In this document: positions 48,596 through 57,696 of the stretch, piece after piece
Layout: each line of letters begins with the position of its first letter
Position numbering within the stretch: the stretch's first letter is position 1
Source: Ectopseudomonas chengduensis
Lineage (GTDB): Bacteria; Pseudomonadota; Gammaproteobacteria; Pseudomonadales; Pseudomonadaceae
Length of the DNA stretch: 58,442 nt
Assembly: GCF_900102635.1 (NCBI RefSeq)
Contig: NZ_FMZQ01000023.1
Coordinates: 1-58,442, forward strand
Direction: 5' to 3'
Notes under the pieces: generated by a model
Database searches by the model: none
What the model saw: the letters and a program-made list of their open reading frames with translations, nothing else
Told to the model about the DNA's origin: nothing
Program-made: the position numbers and the translations under genes

Positions 48596-48916
48596 TCAGT
48601 AGGCGGCGCGGATGGCGCGCACGTCGTAACCGTGAATGACTTGCCCGCGCAGGTCGATCACCGGCACGCCGCGGCCGCCAAGCGCCTGGTACTGGGCGCG
48701 GCCGGCGGCATCGGTCTCGATATTCACTTCGCGATAGGCGATGCCGTCTTCGGCGAACAGCTCGCGCGTCTTGGCGCAGTAGCCACACCATTGCGTGGCG
48801 TAGAGCACGATCTCGCCGCTGCCATTGCCGGCCTGCGGTGGGTTCAGCCAGCGGTCGATCTTGTCCCAGTTCTGCCACAGAGCCAGGGCGGCGAGCAGCA
48901 GCACAATCGTCTTCAT
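48596..48916 (-). CDS. membrane-anchored or exported glutaredoxin-like protein
   Basis: 106 residues. A hydrophobic N-terminus (1-15) may anchor or export it. The glutaredoxin domain has C44-G-Y-C47 in YATQWCGYCAKTRELF, the cis-proline segment RGVPVIDLRG and an EVNIETD strand. Membrane-linked glutaredoxins of this type reduce thiols near the inner membrane; partner unknown. It converges with the GST gene (19 bases between stops). Confidence 0.85.
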   Translation of the reverse strand: MKTIVLLLAALALWQNWDKIDRWLNPPQAGNGSGEIVLYATQWCGYCAKTRELFAEDGIAYREVNIETDAAGRAQYQALGGRGVPVIDLRGQVIHGYDVRAIRAAY

Positions 48917-48996
48917 GGTTTCGCATCCTTGTGTGATAGCGCGGTCATCTCAGGGTAAACCGCACCGGGTCGTACCGCCATATCAGCCCGTGGCTC

Positions 48997-49121
48997 GTAG
49001 GGTGGGCGGGGCGGCGATCCGTTTTAGTTTTCGTAGGGTGGGCTACAGCCCACCGAAATAGAACAGATGGGTCAGGATCGTTTTGGTGGGCTAAAGCGGA
49101 TCGCCGCCCGGGCCACCCTAC
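48997..49121. repeat. compound REP-like repeat (GTAGGGTGGGC family), nested palindromes
   Basis: Outer arms GTAGGGTGGGCGGGGCGGCG (48997 on) and its near complement ending at 49121 enclose an inner palindrome GTAGGGTGGGCTACAGCCCACC at 49033-49054. The same modules occur at 11199-11272. It lies between the glutaredoxin start and the end of yejK. Confidence 0.8.
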
Positions 49122-49128
49122 AAATGCA

Positions 49129-50136
49129 TCAATCCTGACGACGCTTGAGCTGATCCTTCAACTGGGTCGGCAACTGACGAATGATCAGCATGTCGCGGCC
49201 TTCGTCGTACTCGATCTTCGAACCCAGCAGGTGCGCCTCGAAGCTGATCGACAGGCCTTCGGCACGACCAGTGAAACGCTGGAATTGGCTGAGGGTGCGT
49301 TTGTCCGCCGGAAATTCCGGGGCCATGCCGTAGTCTTTGTTGCGGATGTGCTCGTAGAAGGCCTTGGGGCGCTCTTCATCGATCAGTCCGGAGAGTTCTT
49401 CCAGGGTGATCGGCTCGCCCATCTTGGCCTGGCCGGTGGCGTAGCCGACCAGGGTCTTGGTCTTCTCGCGGGCCTGCTCTTCGGGCAGATCCTCGCTTTC
49501 CACGTAATCGCTGAAGGCCTTGAGCAGGGTGCGGGTCTCGCCCGGGCCGTCGACGCCTTCCTGGCAGCCGATGAAGTCGCGGAAGTAGTCCGAGACCTTC
49601 TTGCCGTTCTTGCCTTTGATGAAGGAGATGTACTGCTTGGACTGCTTGTTGTTCTGCCACTCGCTGATGTTGATGCGCGCGGCCAGGTGCAGCTGGCCCA
49701 GATCCAGGTGCTTGGCCGGGGTCACGTCCAGCGCGTCGGTCACCGCCACGCCTTCACTGTGGTGCAGCAGGGCGATGGCCAGGTAGTCGGTCATGCCCTG
49801 CTGGTAATGGGCCAAGAGCACGTGGCCGCCGGTGGAGAGGTTGGATTCTTCCATCAGCTTTTGCAGGTGTTCGACGGCCTGACGGCTGAAGGCGGTGAAA
49901 TCCTGCTCACCGTCGAGATAGGCCTTGAGCCAGCCGCTGAACGGGTAGGCGCCGGACTCTTCGTGGAACAGACCCCAGGCCTTGCCCTGCTTGGCGTTGT
50001 AGCTCTCGTTGAGGTCGGCCAGCAGGTTCTCCATGGCTTGCGACGTGGCCAGCTCGCTGTCGCGAGCGTGCAGCACGGCGGGGCTGCCGTCGGGCTTCTT
50101 GTCGATCAGGTGGACGATGCAGTGGCGGATCGGCAT
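49129..50136 (-). CDS. yejK: nucleoid-associated protein YejK (NdpA)
   Basis: 335 residues, the family length. MPIRHCIVHLIDKKPDGSPAVLHARDSELATS is the usual start, and YISFIKGKNGKKVSDYFRDFIGCQEGVDGPGETRTLLKAF is the most conserved block of YejK/NdpA proteins. These bind double-stranded DNA and associate with the nucleoid and topoisomerases. It is a single minus-strand gene. Confidence 0.94.
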   Translation of the reverse strand: MPIRHCIVHLIDKKPDGSPAVLHARDSELATSQAMENLLADLNESYNAKQGKAWGLFHEESGAYPFSGWLKAYLDGEQDFTAFSRQAVEHLQKLMEESNLSTGGHVLLAHYQQGMTDYLAIALLHHSEGVAVTDALDVTPAKHLDLGQLHLAARINISEWQNNKQSKQYISFIKGKNGKKVSDYFRDFIGCQEGVDGPGETRTLLKAFSDYVESEDLPEEQAREKTKTLVGYATGQAKMGEPITLEELSGLIDEERPKAFYEHIRNKDYGMAPEFPADKRTLSQFQRFTGRAEGLSISFEAHLLGSKIEYDEGRDMLIIRQLPTQLKDQLKRRQD

Positions 50137-50240
50137 GGCGGTCTCGTGGGCAAATTCAAACAGGGGCGCAGTTTACCCGAAGCGGGTGATGGATTCTGGT
50201 GCGGATACATCTGTGAATGGTGTGGACGTCATGTGGCAAG

Positions 50241-50264
50241 TCGCGGCTAAAGCCCCTCCCACAG
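50241..50264. repeat. half REP-like element (GCTAAAGCCCCTCCCACA)
   Basis: TCGCGGCTAAAGCCCCTCCC matches one arm of the 18586-18641 family; the partner arm is missing. The rest of the 50137-50328 gap shows no gene. Confidence 0.7.
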
Positions 50265-50328
50265 TGCTTGCGCAAGCTATAGGAGGGTACATCCACTGCC
50301 GTGGTGTATCGATGAGGCGTGATCCACC

Positions 50329-51654
50329 CTATGCCTGCCGGCGCCGCTGCAACACGCGCAGTCGCTCGATCACGTAGCGCACATGCATGTGTAGTTCGTA
50401 CAGCTCGTTGGAGTACGAAAGCGGCACATCCACGGCCGCCAGCTCGTCTTCCATCTGCTCCAGGCGTTCGATCTCGCTGTCCAGTTCGTCGGGCAAGGAA
50501 CCTGCGTGCAGCTTGCGGTCGATCTCGCGCAGGTACTTGTACCAGCGGTAGATGCGTGCGCGGATGCGCCACTGGTAAATCGGGCCGACAGCCTTGAACA
50601 GCGGAATCATCACCACGATCAGGGGGATCAGCAGGATGATGTAGCGGTCGGCCAGCGAAGCGATGCGAAACGGCAGGTAGCGCTGCAGGATAGGCAGGCC
50701 CTTGTCGTAGTAATGCCCGGCATCCTTGTGCAGCTCGAAGGTGCGCGGCTCGGCGCTGGGAAAGGTGCCTGCGGTATCGAGCAGGGTACCGCCCCGCATC
50801 ACTTCACGGCTGGCCTCGAGAAACAGCGGCACCAGGCCTGGGTTGAAGTCGTCGTTGACTACCAGGGTGGCGACCGGAGACAGGGTGATGATGTCGCGGT
50901 CCGGTGCGTTGCTGGCCAGATCGAGCAGGCCTTCACCGACCTTCACCTGATTGAAGAACGGCAGGCGCGCCTCGTAGGCGGCTGCGCGCCGAAAGTGCGC
51001 CAGGGTGATGTCCGGGTTGGCCGCCAGTTGCTGCACCAGTGAGTTTTCTGCCGGGCCGACGAAGAATGCTGCATCCAGTTCGCCGGCCATCAACGCGCGG
51101 GCAGCTTTGCCACCCCCGATGCTCTGCCAGCTTTCGGGATATTGTTCCGGCTCGATGGCATTGGCGCCGAGAATGGCGTCACTGGCGGCGCGGGTGCCAC
51201 TGCCTTCGCCGCCCAGACCGAGGCGCAGTGGCAGCAGGTCGGCAATGCGATCCAGCTCCACGTCACGTCGAAAGAACAGCCACAGCGGTTCCTGATAGAT
51301 CGCCCCCAGGCTTTCCAGCTGACGCTGCTCCTCGGCTGTCAGCTGGCGCTCCAGGCCGCTCTGCACCAGGGCGATCTCCACTTGCGGATCGTTGGCCAGC
51401 AGGCGTTGCAGGTTGTCGCGCGAGCCCGAGGTCGGTACCAGATTCAGTTCGAAACCTTCCTTGGCCAGTTCTTCCTTCAGGCGTTCGGCGAACTGCTGGT
51501 AGGCGCCCCCTTGGGCGCCGGTGGCCATGCTGGCGCTCATCGGCGGTGGCGGCGCGACGAACTGGAACAGGGCCCAGACCAGACCAGCCACCACCGGGAC
51601 TATCCACAGGTTGGCCAGGATCATGATTTTCAGGTCATTGAGTACGCGGCGCAT
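50329..51654 (-). CDS. TAXI-family solute-binding protein with C-terminal membrane anchor
   Basis: 441 residues. The N-terminal helix (about 12-35) is a membrane anchor or uncleaved signal. The substrate domain resembles TRAP-TAXI binding proteins: MATGAQGGAYQQFAERLKEELA, ELNLVPTSGSRDNLQRLLANDPQVEIALVQSGL. A second membrane helix (about 340-362, YIILLIPLIVVMIPLFKAV) and a charged coiled C-terminus facing the cytoplasm (REIDRKLHAGSLPDELDSEIERLEQ) are unusual for a binding protein. No TRAP permease gene is next to it. It may be a sensor or partner of a distant transporter. Confidence 0.85.
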   Translation of the reverse strand: MRRVLNDLKIMILANLWIVPVVAGLVWALFQFVAPPPPMSASMATGAQGGAYQQFAERLKEELAKEGFELNLVPTSGSRDNLQRLLANDPQVEIALVQSGLERQLTAEEQRQLESLGAIYQEPLWLFFRRDVELDRIADLLPLRLGLGGEGSGTRAASDAILGANAIEPEQYPESWQSIGGGKAARALMAGELDAAFFVGPAENSLVQQLAANPDITLAHFRRAAAYEARLPFFNQVKVGEGLLDLASNAPDRDIITLSPVATLVVNDDFNPGLVPLFLEASREVMRGGTLLDTAGTFPSAEPRTFELHKDAGHYYDKGLPILQRYLPFRIASLADRYIILLIPLIVVMIPLFKAVGPIYQWRIRARIYRWYKYLREIDRKLHAGSLPDELDSEIERLEQMEDELAAVDVPLSYSNELYELHMHVRYVIERLRVLQRRRQA

Positions 51655-51765
51655 GGGGCTTCCTTTCAGCGAGTTCAGGGTAAGGATAGAACCCCATACG
51701 CCTCACGGTCACCCTGGAGGGTGGATGACACTCTTTCATCCACCATCAGGTTCGCGGTGGATCGA

Positions 51766-53019
51766 TTACGCCAGCGCCTTGTGCCTTGCACGCAGATGAC
51801 TGCACAGCAGCAGGGCGGCGAGCAGCCCTAAGGCATACAGCGCATCGCTGCCAAGCATCGCCAGTACTGCGGCACAGAGCAGCCCACTGAGCCCGGCCAG
51901 CAGGCGCCAGATGCCACTGAGCAGCACCCAGCCAGCGGCCATGCTCAGCAGGTAGATCAACACGAAGTTGCCATTGGCGTAGCGGATCAAATCGTCCACC
52001 GACAGGTTCAAGGTGGCCGAGAGCATGGCGCACAGTGCGCAGCTGATCACTACCAGCAGCAAGGCTTTGCCGGGTACGCCCCGGCGGTTGCGCACGGCCA
52101 GCCTGGCCGGCAGACGGCCCTCATCGGCCAGGCTCCAGATCAGCCGGGCGAAGCCCTGGATGTACACGTTCATCGAGGCGAAGCAGGCCAGGTAACCGAG
52201 CACCGCTACCAGGACACGGGCGCGCTCGCCCAGCAGTTGCTCGAACAGACGGGGCAGGGCAGTGGTGTCGCTGTGCACGTCACCGTAAGTGGCAAAGCTC
52301 AGCACCGCCACCGAGCAGGCCCAGTACACCAGGCCGGCCAGCAGCACGCCGAGCAGCAGCGCCAATGGGAAGTCGCGCTCGGGGTGTTTGAACTCCTCGC
52401 CCAGGTGGGTGAAGGCCTCGATGCCGACGAAGCACCAGAACATTACCCCCAGCGCCGTTGGCAGCAGGTGCCACTGGCCGTCCATCGCCGGCAGCAGCGG
52501 TTGGCTGGCGCGCGGCAGATCACCGACCCACCAGATCAGCGCCACGCTGGCGACGATGGCCACGGCGATCAGCCCCTGCAGCATGCCCGATGCTTTCGGT
52601 GGACGCTGGCCGAGCAGGAGGATGGCGCCCAGCGTGGCCAGTTCGATGAGCAGCAGGTCGCTGCGATCGAGATCGAACAGCGCCAGCCAGAAACCGCTGG
52701 CGATATGCAGCGCAGCGGGCAGACCGACCGGCAGTACGGCAAGGAACAGCAGGGCGCTGACCCCCTCCATGCGCAGGCCGAAGGCGCGGCCGATCAGGTG
52801 CGGCGCGCCGCCAGCGTGAGGGAAGCGCTTGCCCAACTGGGCGAAGGTGAACGCCACCGGCAGCACCAGGGCAATCAGGATCATCCATGCCCACAGTGAC
52901 GCTTCGCCGGCTGCCGTGGCTGCCAGCGCCGGCACCACGAAGATGCCGGTGCCGAGCAGCGAGGTGCTGAGCAGGGCGATGCCCTGCAGCAGGCCCAATT
53001 CCTTGTTCAATCGACTCAT
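51766..53019 (-). CDS. yjeH: APC-family amino-acid permease/exporter, YjeH-like
   Basis: 417 residues with about twelve helices. LLSTSLLGTGIFVVPALAATAAGE is the APC first-helix pattern (GTGIF), and FWCFVGIEAFTHLGEEFKHPERDFP the conserved sixth-helix/loop. It is close in sequence plan to E. coli YjeH, an exporter of methionine and branched-chain amino acids. It is divergent from an Lrp-type regulator at 53142, 122 bases away, which is a usual arrangement for amino-acid exporters. Confidence 0.9.
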   Translation of the reverse strand: MSRLNKELGLLQGIALLSTSLLGTGIFVVPALAATAAGEASLWAWMILIALVLPVAFTFAQLGKRFPHAGGAPHLIGRAFGLRMEGVSALLFLAVLPVGLPAALHIASGFWLALFDLDRSDLLLIELATLGAILLLGQRPPKASGMLQGLIAVAIVASVALIWWVGDLPRASQPLLPAMDGQWHLLPTALGVMFWCFVGIEAFTHLGEEFKHPERDFPLALLLGVLLAGLVYWACSVAVLSFATYGDVHSDTTALPRLFEQLLGERARVLVAVLGYLACFASMNVYIQGFARLIWSLADEGRLPARLAVRNRRGVPGKALLLVVISCALCAMLSATLNLSVDDLIRYANGNFVLIYLLSMAAGWVLLSGIWRLLAGLSGLLCAAVLAMLGSDALYALGLLAALLLCSHLRARHKALA

Positions 53020-53141
53020 GGGGTATGCTCATCATTTTCCAGATACCGCCATGGTAGGGCGCCAGCCAGTTGCAGGCTGTCGCCTTTTGCCGACGAAATG
53101 GCGGTTTTCACCGTCAATCCGATTGCCGCCCGAGAAGCCCC

Positions 53142-53561
53142 GTGGACAAGTTCGATCGTCAGATCCTCGCTCTGCTGCGCAGCGATGCGCGCACCTCCGT
53201 CAGCCAGATCGCCCGTGAGGTCAACCTGTCACGTTCGGCGGTCAGCGAGCGGATTCGCTATCTGGAGAGCAGCGGGGTGATTCGTGGTTATCACGCGCAG
53301 GTGGCCGAGCCGGGCGAGGCGGGCGTGAAGGCCTTTCTCGAACTCTTCTATCAGGGCGGACGCTGTGAGGACTACGTCGAGCGCATGCGCGCCCTGCCCG
53401 AGGTGCGTCACTGCAGCGGCATCAGTGGGGAAACCGACATGCTGGTATTCATCGAAGCCCCGAGCATGACGCGCCTGAGCGAGGTGCGCGGTGCCATCGA
53501 GGCGTTCCCCGGCATGCAGAAGGTCAAGACCCATGTGGTGGTCAAGGACTGGGCAATGTAG
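53142..53561 (+). CDS. Lrp/AsnC family transcriptional regulator
   Basis: 139 residues from GTG 53142 (VDKFDRQILALLRSDARTSVSQ), with GAGAAG upstream; a longer frame exists but the family starts here. The helix-turn-helix is VSQIAREVNLSRSAVSERIRYLESSGVIRGYHAQ. The RAM ligand domain carries the ALPEVRHCSGISGETDMLVFIEAPS segment. It probably senses an amino acid and controls the divergent YjeH-like exporter, and possibly the second permease whose end it meets (six bases between stops). Confidence 0.9.
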   Translation: MDKFDRQILALLRSDARTSVSQIAREVNLSRSAVSERIRYLESSGVIRGYHAQVAEPGEAGVKAFLELFYQGGRCEDYVERMRALPEVRHCSGISGETDMLVFIEAPSMTRLSEVRGAIEAFPGMQKVKTHVVVKDWAM

Positions 53562-53567
53562 TGCTGC

Positions 53568-54917
53568 TCACTCGGCGTGTTCGCCCTGCTCGACGGCTTG
53601 CGGGCGCTGCAGGGCCAGCAACGGCAGGCCGGCACCGAGTACCAGCAGACCCAGCAACGCGCCGCTGCCGGCATACAGCGCGCTGGAATACAACAGGCCC
53701 AGGCAGGTTGCGGCGAACAGGATCGGCGTCAGCGGATACAGCGGTACGCTGAATGGCCGCCGTACCCAAGGTCGCCTTTGGCGCAGGCGAATCAGCGCCA
53801 GCGCGACGAGAAACATGAACAGCCAGAACACCGGTGCGGTGTAGGCCACCATGGTTTGTACACCGTTCGCACTCAGGGCGCCGAACAGGATCAGCGGCAG
53901 GGTAAGTGCGCACTGCAGCAGCAAGGCGCGTACCGGGGTGGCGCCGCGTTCGTTCCAGCGACCGATGAATGCCAGTTGCGGCACATCGCGGCCCAGCGCG
54001 TAGTAGACCCGCGCACCGGTGAACAGCGTGGCGTTCAAGGTACTCAATGCGGTCAGGCAGACGAACACTGCCAGCAGCGCCTCGGCCCGTGGTCCGGCGA
54101 CGATGTTCATCAGGTCCGCCGACACGGCATCGCTCTGGCGCAGGCCGTCGAGGCCGAAGATATTGAGAAAGACCAGGTTCGCCAGCAGGTAGATGGCCGT
54201 CACCAGCGCAGTGCCGATCAGCAGCACGCGACTCATGTTGCGCGCCGGGTTGCGCAGCTCACCGGACAGGTAGGCCGCCTCGTTCCAGCCGCCATAAGTG
54301 AGCAGCACGAACACCATACCCATGCCCAGCATCGCCGCCAGATTGCCGCCGGCAGGTGCGGCGCTGGCGGTATGCGGCTGCGGTTCGGCCAGCACCAGGC
54401 CGGCCAGCACCACCAGCAGCAGGGCCAGCACTGTCACGCTGGTGAAGAACAGCTGGGCGCGTCGCGATTCACGCGTGCCCAGCACATTGAGCAGAGTCAG
54501 CGCCACCACCACCAGAGCGGCGTGCCAGGCGCTGCCATAGTCTCCAAGCGGCAGCAGGCGCTGGGCATAGTCACCGTAGATGAACGCGACCACGGCGATG
54601 GCGCCGGTCTGGATCACCGTACCGCGCGCCCAGGCGAACAGCAGGCCGACCTGCGGGCCCCAGGCCAGGCTCAGATAATGGTATTCGCCGCCCTGGTCCG
54701 GATGTGCCGCACCCAGCTCGCCGTAACACAGCGCACCGATCAGCATCACCAGACCACCGACCAGCCAAAGGGCCAGGTACAGCTCGGCGCTGCTGGCATG
54801 CTGCGCCACCAGCGGCGGCAGGCCGAAAATGCCGACGCCGATCACCACGCCGACCAGCATGGCAACGGCATCGATCACCGACAGCCCGGCGCGCTGCGAG
54901 GACACTAGCGATGTCAT
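53568..54917 (-). CDS. APC-family amino-acid permease
   Basis: 449 residues with about twelve helices. MLVGVVIGVGIFGLPPLVAQHASS is the first-helix motif and FVLLTYGGWNEAAYLSGELRNPARNMSRVLLIG the sixth-helix signature. It differs in sequence from the YjeH-like protein next door. Substrate unknown. It ends six bases from the stop of the Lrp gene and starts three bases after the methyltransferase stop, so it is probably co-transcribed with the methyltransferase. Confidence 0.9.
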   Translation of the reverse strand: MTSLVSSQRAGLSVIDAVAMLVGVVIGVGIFGLPPLVAQHASSAELYLALWLVGGLVMLIGALCYGELGAAHPDQGGEYHYLSLAWGPQVGLLFAWARGTVIQTGAIAVVAFIYGDYAQRLLPLGDYGSAWHAALVVVALTLLNVLGTRESRRAQLFFTSVTVLALLLVVLAGLVLAEPQPHTASAAPAGGNLAAMLGMGMVFVLLTYGGWNEAAYLSGELRNPARNMSRVLLIGTALVTAIYLLANLVFLNIFGLDGLRQSDAVSADLMNIVAGPRAEALLAVFVCLTALSTLNATLFTGARVYYALGRDVPQLAFIGRWNERGATPVRALLLQCALTLPLILFGALSANGVQTMVAYTAPVFWLFMFLVALALIRLRQRRPWVRRPFSVPLYPLTPILFAATCLGLLYSSALYAGSGALLGLLVLGAGLPLLALQRPQAVEQGEHAE

Positions 54918-54920
54918 GGC

Positions 54921-55718
54921 TTAGCTCCTGCGCGCGACCCAACCCTGCTGTGCACCATCGGCCGGCACCGCCTCGATACGGTCACCGTTGAGCTGGCCGA
55001 CATACAGCCTGTCGTCGAAGGTGAAGCGCAGCTCGTTGCCTTTCAACTGGCCGCTGAGCACGTCGGGCTGGCCGTCGACCTTGCCAACCACCTTCTGGAA
55101 GCGCTGATCGAGTTCGACCTGATGATTCCGGCCATCGAGCTCGAGAGTCCACTGACCCGCGACCTTGGCTGGCACGATCCACAGGAACACCGAGCTGCCA
55201 TTGATCACATCGCTCTGATCAGGCTCCCAGTCGCCGAGGTTGAAGGCGTGCGACACTACCCGAGTACCGGGCTTGAGGGTGTCGAGAATCACCGGGCGCA
55301 GGCGCATGTTGACCGTGGAGAGCAGGTACATGGTCAGCACGTCGGCCTCGGAAATATCCTTCTGGAACAGGTCACCCTGCTCAAACGTGACCTTGTCCGC
55401 CACGCCCTCGCGTTCGGCGTTCTCCTGCGCCTCGCTGATGCGTTCAGGGTCCAGGTCTATGCCGTAGGCCGCTCTGGCACCGTGATCCTGCACGGCGGAG
55501 ATGGCGATGCGGCCATCGCCCGAGCCCAGGTCGATGACATAGTCGTCCGGGCCGATTTCGGCCAGCTGGAGCATATGCGCCACCACAGGCTCCGGCGTGG
55601 GCACATAAGGGACGTCGAGTCTGGGCGGTTGGGCCTGCGCGGGGCCAACCACCAGGCTGGCCAGCAATCCGACGGGGAGGGTGAAGGAGGCGAAGCTACG
55701 AACGGATAGAGCGCTCAT
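54921..55718 (-). CDS. SAM-type methyltransferase-fold protein with Sec signal peptide
   Basis: 265 residues. A signal peptide is apparent (1-29, cleavage after PAQA). The mature part begins RLDVPYVPTPEPVVAHMLQLA and has a complete motif I, YVIDLGSGDGRIAIS (about 60-74), an acidic end to beta2 (YGIDLDPERISEAQENAE) and motif II region VTFEQGDLF. The C-terminal 90 residues form a separate beta-rich domain (WTLELDGRNHQVELDQRFQKV). A methyltransferase outside the cytoplasm would not have SAM, so the fold may bind something else, or the signal is misleading. It shares a transcript with the APC permease. Confidence 0.82.
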   Translation of the reverse strand: MSALSVRSFASFTLPVGLLASLVVGPAQAQPPRLDVPYVPTPEPVVAHMLQLAEIGPDDYVIDLGSGDGRIAISAVQDHGARAAYGIDLDPERISEAQENAEREGVADKVTFEQGDLFQKDISEADVLTMYLLSTVNMRLRPVILDTLKPGTRVVSHAFNLGDWEPDQSDVINGSSVFLWIVPAKVAGQWTLELDGRNHQVELDQRFQKVVGKVDGQPDVLSGQLKGNELRFTFDDRLYVGQLNGDRIEAVPADGAQQGWVARRS

Positions 55719-55940
55719 CGGGAAAATCTCCTCACGGGTGGCGATTTTTTTCCGACTGGTGAGCGGGGGCTAGGTTCGTACCGATGTGCAGCAGGATCGT
55801 GCAAGAACGCCCTTCAGGCCACTAACCGCAGCGCCTGCGGCTGTGTAACCGGATGTGATCGGCCTATCCGTTACTGCGGCATTGCCAGCCTGCGGGCGCG
55901 CAGGCACTGTAGGCGGGTTTTTCGCTTTGGTCGTTTTCGC

Positions 55941-57155
55941 ATGCGCATCCTGCACACCTCCGACTGGCATCTGGGCCAGCATTTCATGGGCAAGACTCGG
56001 CAGGCCGAGCACCAGGCCTTTTGCGCCTGGCTGCTGGAGCAGGTGCGTGTGCACGCCGTGGACGTGCTGCTGATCGCCGGCGACGTGTTCGACACCGGCG
56101 CACCGCCCAGTTACGCCCGCGAGGAGTACTACCGGCTTGTGGTGGAGCTGCGCGACGCCGGCTGCGCACTGGTCGTACTGGGCGGCAACCATGACTCACC
56201 GGCCATGCTCGGTGAAAGCCGCAGCCTGCTGGCGCAACTGGGTACCCAGGTGGTGCCGAGCGTGGGCGTCGATCTGGCCGAACAGGTACTGGTGCTCAAT
56301 GATCGTACTGGCCAGCCGGGCGCGGTTCTCTGCGCCATTCCCTTCATTCGCCCGCGCGACGTGCTGGCCAGCCAGGCGGGGCAGAGCGCGCAGGACAAAC
56401 AGCAGTCGTTGCAGCAAGCCATCGCCGAGCATTACCGGGCGCTGTACGAGCTGGCAGCGAGCAAGCGTGACGAGCTGGGCCTGACGCTACCGATCATTGC
56501 CACCGGTCACCTCACCACGGTTGGCGCCAGCGCCAGTGAGTCGGTGCGCGAGATCTACGTCGGCAGCCTGGAGGCATTCCCCACCAGCGCCTTCCCGCCG
56601 GCGGACTACATCGCCCTTGGCCATATCCACCGCCCGCAGAAGGTCGGCGGCCTGGAGCATATCCGCTACAGCGGCTCGCCGATTGCGTTGTCCTTCGACG
56701 AGGCACGTCAGCAGAAGGAAGTCCTGCTGCTGACGTTCGAGGGCGCCACCTTGCAGTCCATCACGCCACTGCCCGTGCCGGTCTTCCAACCCATGGCCAG
56801 CCTGCGCGGCTCGCTCAAGGAACTGGCAGGCGCCATCGCCGAAGTAGCTGCTCAGGGCATGCCCGAGCGGCCCGTATGGCTGGAAGTGCAAGTGAGCACT
56901 GACGACTACCTGAGCGACCTGCAAAGCCGCATCAACGCCCTGTGCGAAGGGCATCCCGTGGAAGTGCTACGCATCCGCCGTGAGCGCGGCAACGCCATGG
57001 CCAGCCTGGCCAGCGAAGCGCGGGAGACGCTGGACGAGCTGTCGGTGGAGGACGTCTTCTCACGCAGGCTGCAGCAGGAAACATTGGAAGAAGAGGATGC
57101 CCAGCGTTTGCAGGGTTTGTATCGGCAGGTGCTGGAGGCGCTGCCCAAGGCTTAG
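55941..57155 (+). CDS. sbcD: nuclease SbcCD subunit D
   Basis: 404 residues, full length. The five phosphoesterase motifs are present: MRILHTSDWHLG, LIAGDVFDTG, LGGNHDSP, IIATGHLTT and YIALGHIHRPQ, with all metal ligands visible. The C-terminal cap follows (from about 290). SbcD with SbcC cleaves hairpin and protein-blocked DNA ends. In Pseudomonas sbcC normally follows directly; here no sbcC start is found after the stop. Instead a REP half-element and an accessory junction follow, so the partner is missing from this locus or lies beyond the IS at the window end. Confidence 0.95.
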   Translation: MRILHTSDWHLGQHFMGKTRQAEHQAFCAWLLEQVRVHAVDVLLIAGDVFDTGAPPSYAREEYYRLVVELRDAGCALVVLGGNHDSPAMLGESRSLLAQLGTQVVPSVGVDLAEQVLVLNDRTGQPGAVLCAIPFIRPRDVLASQAGQSAQDKQQSLQQAIAEHYRALYELAASKRDELGLTLPIIATGHLTTVGASASESVREIYVGSLEAFPTSAFPPADYIALGHIHRPQKVGGLEHIRYSGSPIALSFDEARQQKEVLLLTFEGATLQSITPLPVPVFQPMASLRGSLKELAGAIAEVAAQGMPERPVWLEVQVSTDDYLSDLQSRINALCEGHPVEVLRIRRERGNAMASLASEARETLDELSVEDVFSRRLQQETLEEEDAQRLQGLYRQVLEALPKA

Positions 57156-57168
57156 CGGCACAGACCCC

Positions 57169-57190
57169 GTAGCCCGGATGCAATCCGGGG
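57169..57190. repeat. half REP-like element (GTAGCCCGGATGCAATCCGG)
   Basis: GTAGCCCGGATGCAATCCGG matches one arm of 13998-14049. It begins 13 bases after the sbcD stop and is the last sequence typical of the core chromosome before the accessory junction. Confidence 0.8.
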
Positions 57191-57596
57191 ATGCCTTCAC
57201 GATAACCTCGGTAAGCCTGGCAGGCTGACCATATTGGCCTGCCCCTGGCATTGCAGCCCCTGAACTGCGCAGATACCAATACCTGGCGCCTAACTGCCAA
57301 CCATCAGAGAAAGGCATTGACCTCGGCAGCACCGAGCTCCAATGGATGGCGAAGTTGATGGAAACGGATGAAATAGCGAATCCAGTACCAACAGGATTTT
57401 TCTGTGCGGATGCTCTAATGATGCAAACGCATCACCGCCCTGAACTGCTCTACAGGCGAGGTCTGCTGGGGGTTTCCGTGGTCGACTCCCTGGCTGTGTT
57501 TTTGCACAGTGGTAATGGTATGGCAAAAAGAGGAAGTCAAGCGAATACGTCCGGATATCAGGGGCTAGCTGGTAATGCACTGATTTAAAAGAACTT
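57191..57596 (+). other. unassigned accessory stretch after sbcD
   Basis: About 400 bases with no recognised gene. One plus-strand frame stays open for about 120 codons (57229-57588) but has no ribosome-binding site; its first ATGs are at 57342 and 57346, and its product (ELQWMAKLMETDEIANPVP and on) is not recognised. A second frame ends WQKEEVKRIRPDIRG, whose basic end is like some transposase tails. It may be the decayed right end of an insertion sequence, because ATGCACTGATTT at 57575 matches the inverted end seen at 58167. Confidence 0.4.
57575..57586. repeat. inverted 12-base repeat, partner of 58167-58178
   Basis: ATGCACTGATTT here and AAATCAGTGCAT at 58167-58178 are exact complements facing each other. 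The right copy precedes a transposase gene, so both may be ends of the same kind of IS: a left end at 58167 and a remnant right end here. Confidence 0.55.
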
Positions 57597-57627
57597 TTTC
57601 TGGGCGGCGACGAGGGTGATGCAGAGT

Positions 57628-57673
57628 TAGGTGGAAGGCTCTACTATCGGATTAGTACTGCCTTCCATCTAAT
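57628..57673. repeat. inverted repeat GTTAGGTGGAAGGC / GCCTTCCATCTAAT
   Basis: Two 14-base arms with two mismatches around an 18-base centre, directly before the AT-rich gene at 57697. GTTAGGT fits the GTTRRRY core of integron recombination sites, and GTTATATGC follows at 57679, but a full attC cannot be drawn. It may be a hairpin terminator or operator instead. Confidence 0.45.
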
Positions 57674-57696
57674 CACTGTTATATGCTGATCTAAAT

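Noticed and set aside
51720..51744. GGTGGATGA/TCATCCACC hairpin between the TAXI and YjeH-like genes as a terminator
   Set aside because: The stem is good but no T-run follows on either strand, so it is not listed as a terminator.
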